From Halobellus litoreus (lineage in GTDB: Archaea > Halobacteriota > Halobacteria > Halobacteriales > Haloferacaceae): a stretch of 64,000 nt of DNA. A program made the position numbers and the translations under genes. Location of the stretch: NCBI RefSeq assembly GCF_024464595.1, contig NZ_JANHAW010000002.1, positions 930,001 to 994,000 of the forward strand. The letters run 5' to 3'. This document shows positions 60,684 through 64,000 of the stretch, piece by piece (positions within the stretch are counted from its first letter, which is position 1; each line of letters opens with the position of its first letter). The notes below the pieces were generated by a model. It made no database searches and was not told where the DNA came from. It saw nothing but the letters and a program-made list of their open reading frames with translations.

Positions 60684-61211
60684 ATGGAGATCTACGTGGA
60701 CGCGACGACGCTCATCGCCCTGGAGAGCGTCGGCGAACTGGAACTACTGACGAACTTCGAGGGCGACCTCGTGATCCCGCAGGCGGTCGCCGACGAAATA
60801 CGCGAGGAGCGCGCGGAACGGAACGTGCAGCGGCTTCTTCGAAGTGATTCGGCATCGATGAAGACCGAGGCGAACGCGGCCGGCGAGCACCAACAGAGCG
60901 CGATTGACGTGCTCGGCGATGCGGAGTGGAACGGCGACGTCGCGATCGTTGCGGCCGTCCTTCGAGCACGCGAACGGGACGAGCCGATCGCCGTCGTCTC
61001 CGACGACCGACGCGTCAGGACCGTCGCCGAAGGATTCGACGCCACCGTCACCGGTACGATCGGCGTCGTCGTCCGCGCTGTCGACGAAGGAAGAGCGCCC
61101 GGCGAGGCGAAGTCGCTCGTGCGACGTCTCGATTCGAACGGACTGCATCTGACCGGCGAGCTCCGCGAGACGGCCGATCGATTGATAGACGAAGCCACCG
61201 AGGAGAACTGA
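60684..61211 (+). CDS. PIN-domain nuclease, probable toxin
   Basis: A 175-residue PIN-fold protein (DUF3368-like). The first conserved Asp is in YVDATTLIALESVGE, a glutamate/Asp pair is in EWNGDVAIVAAVLRARE, and VVSDDRRVRTVAEGF holds the last acidic residues. It is translated directly after the antitoxin (no intergenic base). In the VapC manner it should cleave RNA; target unknown. The composition is slightly lower in GC than its neighbours, in line with a mobile module. Confidence 0.82.
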   Translation: MEIYVDATTLIALESVGELELLTNFEGDLVIPQAVADEIREERAERNVQRLLRSDSASMKTEANAAGEHQQSAIDVLGDAEWNGDVAIVAAVLRARERDEPIAVVSDDRRVRTVAEGFDATVTGTIGVVVRAVDEGRAPGEAKSLVRRLDSNGLHLTGELRETADRLIDEATEEN

Positions 61212-61395
61212 ACTCGGAGTGGTATGCCGTCGCCTACGACCTCAGACGCCGGCGGTCTGACGAGACTCGCTTCGCTCGCCTCGCTGGTTCCCAGAGACCT
61301 CGCCTATGGGCTCAGTCTCTGGCGATCCGGCGGGAACACCGTCGGACTCACCTCGTTCGTCCGACGAGCTCCCGCTCGACAGATACGCCTTCGCC

Positions 61396-62700
61396 CTACG
61401 GACTCAGGCGTTGCCTGTCTCGCGGGAACAGAACGGCCTCGCGGATGTTGTCGAGGCCGAGCATCGTCATCACGAGCCGCTCGCCGCCGAGCCCCCAGCC
61501 GGCGTGCGGCGGCATCCCGTATTTGAACATCTTCGTGTAGTAGTCGAACTGCGCGGGATCGAGCCCCTGCTGTTCGAAGCCCTCGACGAGGTGATCGTAG
61601 CGGTGTTCACGCTGCCCGCCCGAGACCAGTTCCATCCGCGGGTGCATCATATCGAACCCGGTCGAGAGCTGCGCGTCGTCGTCGTGGTCCTTGATGTAGA
61701 ACGGCTTGATCTCCGACGGCCAGTCGGTGATGAAGTAGTGCTGCCCGACGTCGTCGCCGAGGGCGCGCTCGCCCTCGGTCGGGAGGTCGTCGCCCCAGAC
61801 GAGCTGCTCGTCGAGTTCGCCCGTCGCGTTGATCCGCTCGATGGCCTCCTCGTAGGTGAGTCGCGGGAAGTCGCCTTCCGGGACCTCGAACTCCTCGTCG
61901 AGGCCGAGGAGTTCGAGCTGGCGCTCGCAGTTCTCGGCGACGCCCTCGTAGGCGCTCTTGACGACGTGTTCGCAGGCGTCCATCGCTTCGGTGTGGTCGA
62001 CGAACGCCGACTCGAAGTCGATCGACGTCGCCTCGTTGAGGTGCCGGGGCGTGTTGTGCTCCTCGGCGCGGAAGATCGGCCCGATCTCGAAGACCCGCTC
62101 GAGGCCGGAGCCGACCATCAGCTGCTTGAACAGCTGCGGCGATTGGTTCATGAAGGCCTCTTCCCCGAAGTACGTGATCGGGAAGAGCTCCGTGCCGCCC
62201 TCGGTCCCGGTGGCGACGATCTTCGGCGTGTTGATCTCCGTACAGCCCAGGTCGCGGAAGGCGTCGCGGGCGGATCGAAGGACCTCCGAGCGGATCTCGA
62301 AGATGGCCTTGACCTCCTCCTTCCGGAGGTCGAGCGTCCGGTTGTCGAGCCGGGTCGAGAGTTCGGCGTCGACCTTCCCGGAGGGATCGAGCGGCAGCTC
62401 GGTGTCGGACGCCGCGAGCACCTCGATCGACTCGGGGACGATTTCGACGTCCGTCGGCGCGCGCGGCTCCTCCTTCACGTCGCCGGAGACGGTGATGACG
62501 CTCTCTCGGGAGACGTTGAGGCCGGTCTCGACGAGCTCCTCGTCCATCGAGTCCTCCTCGAGTTTGATCTGGATCTTCCCCGACTTGTCTCGGAGGATCA
62601 GGAAGGCGATCCCGCCGAGGTCCCGTACCTCGTGGACCCAGCCGGCGACGGTGACCTCGTCGCCCGGCTCGGCGTCTGCCGTGTAGGTTCTGCCCTGCAT
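61396..62700 (-). CDS. aspS: Aspartate-tRNA(Asp/Asn) ligase
   Basis: A 434-residue archaeal-type AspRS. The N-terminal OB domain binds the anticodon ([21 protein letters not shown]). Class II motifs follow: [20 protein letters not shown] (motif 1 region), [14 protein letters not shown] (motif 2) and [16 protein letters not shown] (motif 3). Archaeal AspRS enzymes are often non-discriminating, also charging tRNA-Asn for later amidation; which applies here depends on whether an AsnRS exists elsewhere. A TATA box (62725-62733) lies about 28 bases before the ATG. Confidence 0.95.
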   Translation of the reverse strand: MQGRTYTADAEPGDEVTVAGWVHEVRDLGGIAFLILRDKSGKIQIKLEEDSMDEELVETGLNVSRESVITVSGDVKEEPRAPTDVEIVPESIEVLAASDTELPLDPSGKVDAELSTRLDNRTLDLRKEEVKAIFEIRSEVLRSARDAFRDLGCTEINTPKIVATGTEGGTELFPITYFGEEAFMNQSPQLFKQLMVGSGLERVFEIGPIFRAEEHNTPRHLNEATSIDFESAFVDHTEAMDACEHVVKSAYEGVAENCERQLELLGLDEEFEVPEGDFPRLTYEEAIERINATGELDEQLVWGDDLPTEGERALGDDVGQHYFITDWPSEIKPFYIKDHDDDAQLSTGFDMMHPRMELVSGGQREHRYDHLVEGFEQQGLDPAQFDYYTKMFKYGMPPHAGWGLGGERLVMTMLGLDNIREAVLFPRDRQRLSP

Positions 62701-62724
62701 ACCCCGTCTTTCCGCCCGCCCGGT

Positions 62725-62733
62725 CTTAAAAAC
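62725..62733 (-). promoter_or_regulatory. TATA box of aspS
   Basis: gtttttaag on the minus strand, about 28 bases before the aspS ATG. It implies a near-leaderless mRNA. Confidence 0.6.
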
Positions 62734-62847
62734 GGTCGGTTCGAGCCCGGAATGTGTCGTTCCCGCACGCCGGGCACACGGTCACCCGGCTGCTGACGCC
62801 CGATCGACTGCCACCCACACGGGAGTCTGCGGCCGACGCACACAAGA

Positions 62848-62855
62848 GATATATC
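62848..62855 (+). promoter_or_regulatory. TATA box of the lipoprotein gene
   Basis: The palindromic gatatatc lies about 30 bases before the ATG at 62882. It could work either way, but only the plus-strand gene begins at the right distance. Confidence 0.55.
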
Positions 62856-62881
62856 TGACACTGTTTCATTCCCGATTCGTG

Positions 62882-63787
62882 ATGCCGCCCTCGCGACGAT
62901 CGTTCGTCTCCGCCCTCGCGTTCCCCGCTGTCGCCGGATTGGCCGGGTGTCTCTCTGACACCGACGCGCGGGCGACCGACGCCGCGGATTCCACGGGTTC
63001 CAGTACCACCCCGGGATCGACCGCGTCCGCGACGGCAGACAGTGCGTTCACGCTCAGACTGGCCGCCCTCGAATCGATCCCGACCGACGCCCCGGTCCGC
63101 GTGCATCCGCGGGCGCTGGCGCGGTTCCTCGCACGCGGCGTCGACGCCGAGGAGGCGGTCCGGACGCACGACGGGATCCTGTTGGAGGGGAGTCGGCCGA
63201 TCCTCCCGCGGATCGACGCCGCCCGCCTGTCCGGCGAGCGCGTCGACGACGGGCCGTACACGCTCGATCTGACCGGCGGACTGCGCTATCGGTGGTTGTT
63301 CGGCGCGACGCCGGTCGAATCGACGCCGGAGAACGCGACGGTGATCGACGTCGACGAGCTCCCGACGGCGCGGCGCGACCTCGCGCTCGCGGCGATCGGC
63401 GACGGTCGCCCGCAGGCGTACCCCGAAACGCCGCTGGGGACGTGGGCGCGGAGAACCTTCGTCGGCGGCTGCCTCCGGCACGAAGGCACGGTGTATCGGG
63501 GTCGAGAGGTGCAACAAACCGACGCCGCGTTCTTCGCCGACGAGGTGTGGTACGTCGGGCGGGCGACGCCGAGAACCGACGCGCCCGCGGACGCGCCGCA
63601 TCTCCTGCTCGATCCTCTGCCCGACGGCGCGCGACGCGCCGTCGACGGCCTCCTCTCGACGTGGGCCGACAGCCGCGACCCGGTCGAGACGGACGTCTCC
63701 GACCTCGATCAGTCGGCGCGGACGGCGTTGCGGGACGCGGAGGCGCTCCTCACGCACGTCGCCGCCTTCGAGGTCATCGTCGAGTGA
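62882..63787 (+). CDS. Tat-type lipoprotein of unknown function
   Basis: A 301-residue protein. The N-terminus MPPSRRSFVSALAFPAVAGLAGCLSD has a twin-arginine motif (RRSFV), a hydrophobic stretch and a lipobox (LAGC), the usual haloarchaeal lipoprotein signal. A Thr/Ser/Asp-rich linker (about 28-60) follows and then a globular domain of about 240 residues that I do not recognise (LARFLARGVDAEEAVRTHDG; RWLFGATPVESTPENATVI; VGRATPRTDAPADAP). No catalytic motif stands out. It probably sits on the outer face of the membrane. The GTG one codon earlier is a possible but less likely start. Confidence 0.75.
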   Translation: MPPSRRSFVSALAFPAVAGLAGCLSDTDARATDAADSTGSSTTPGSTASATADSAFTLRLAALESIPTDAPVRVHPRALARFLARGVDAEEAVRTHDGILLEGSRPILPRIDAARLSGERVDDGPYTLDLTGGLRYRWLFGATPVESTPENATVIDVDELPTARRDLALAAIGDGRPQAYPETPLGTWARRTFVGGCLRHEGTVYRGREVQQTDAAFFADEVWYVGRATPRTDAPADAPHLLLDPLPDGARRAVDGLLSTWADSRDPVETDVSDLDQSARTALRDAEALLTHVAAFEVIVE

Positions 63788-64000
63788 GGGCCGCTCGAGT
63801 GCGGGCGTGCGGGTCAGGCCGCTGAAGAATCGGATCGCTGCAGGGTCGAGGCGGCGCGGGGCCGGACGACAGAAGCGCCGGACCGCGGTAGGGCCGGGCG
63901 ACAGAAGCACCGGGCCAAAGAAGCTGTGGAAACGGACCGAGCGGACGGTTCAGACCTCCGGACGGCGCAGACGGGCGGACAGTTCAAGCGGGGGGAGACT
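63788..64000. other. Gene-free window end with a small direct repeat
   Basis: No gene is recognised in the last 213 bases. Two direct 24-base copies, 63858-63881 and 63891-63914 (gggccggacgacagaagcgc and near-identical gggccgggcgacagaagcac), lie 33 bases apart. The window ends before a neighbour is reached. Confidence 0.6.

Noticed and set aside
62738-62866. Minus-strand mini-gene with a CPACG motif (zinc-finger micro-protein)
   Set aside because: The frame ends in [17 protein letters not shown] and would fit a haloarchaeal small zinc protein, but it has a single CxxC, no well-placed start, and its end overlaps the aspS TATA box.

Overview
The window is chromosomal DNA of a halophilic archaeon (class Halobacteria). 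The coding sequence is strongly GC-rich, the predicted proteins are acidic, and promoters have archaeal TATA boxes. Many genes begin with ATG or GTG within a few bases of the expected transcription start, which suggests leaderless mRNAs. Archaeal marker genes occur throughout: RNA polymerase subunits L and P, ribosomal protein eL43, prefoldin beta, Pcc1, Rio2, FtsZ2 with CdrS and CdrL, TruD, Pth2 and the archaeal pantoate kinase/phosphopantothenate synthetase pair. From memory, the ncsA-ftsZ2-cdrS-cdrL-cobalamin order resembles Haloferax, so Haloferacales is plausible, but the species cannot be named from sequence alone.

Layout. 0-9 kb: a GH13 glucosidase, hisF, rpoL with a metallo-beta-lactamase-fold hydrolase, a membrane-bound J-domain protein, a uracil-DNA-glycosylase-like protein, a decayed geranylgeranyl-reductase-family gene, and rio2. 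9-17.6 kb: lplA, nfo, an exported EEP phosphodiesterase, a methyltransferase, ncsA, and the division block cdrL/cdrS-ftsZ2. 17.7-23.8 kb: a tightly overlapping cobalamin operon (HAD phosphatase, cbiB, cobS, cobY, cobT, cobD, cbiZ). Further corrinoid genes lie at 25.5 kb (cbiA) and 48.6-51 kb (cobyric acid synthase and the corrinoid adenosyltransferase). 26.9-31.3 kb: the conserved information-processing cluster eL43-rpoP-pcc1-pfdB-DUF3194, followed by DUF2070 and guaAa on the other strand. 31.4-37.7 kb: small haloarchaeal proteins, an isopropylmalate/citramalate synthase, tRNA-Ser(CGA) flanked by a partial duplication, a 7TM histidine kinase and a membrane protein. 37.7-45.2 kb: a seven-gene overlapping operon on the minus strand with a PilB-type ATPase, a PilC-type membrane protein and five different pilin-like proteins. 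45.3-48.5 kb: a terpene-synthase-like gene convergent with an unknown gene, then minD and a partner. 51-64 kb: two tandem-repeat arrays, a glutathione-S-transferase homologue, dcd-thiR, pth2, a PAS histidine kinase, truD, a CoA biosynthesis pair, an antitoxin/PIN toxin pair, aspS and a lipoprotein.

Points most worth a second look: (1) six GTAAGAC/GTCTTAC half-sites clustered around the cdrS-ftsZ2 promoter, a candidate operator for the RHH proteins encoded next to it; (2) a 55-bp inverted repeat shared between the HAD gene and cbiB, which seems to have added residues to CbiB; (3) a terpene-synthase-like protein with recognisable Asp-rich and NSE motifs; (4) the pilin-like operon; (5) an eL43 that has lost all its zinc-ligand cysteines; (6) an HAD enzyme at the head of the nucleotide-loop operon that could supply a missing phosphatase step; (7) a duplication of the tRNA-Ser 3' end that looks like an old attachment site.
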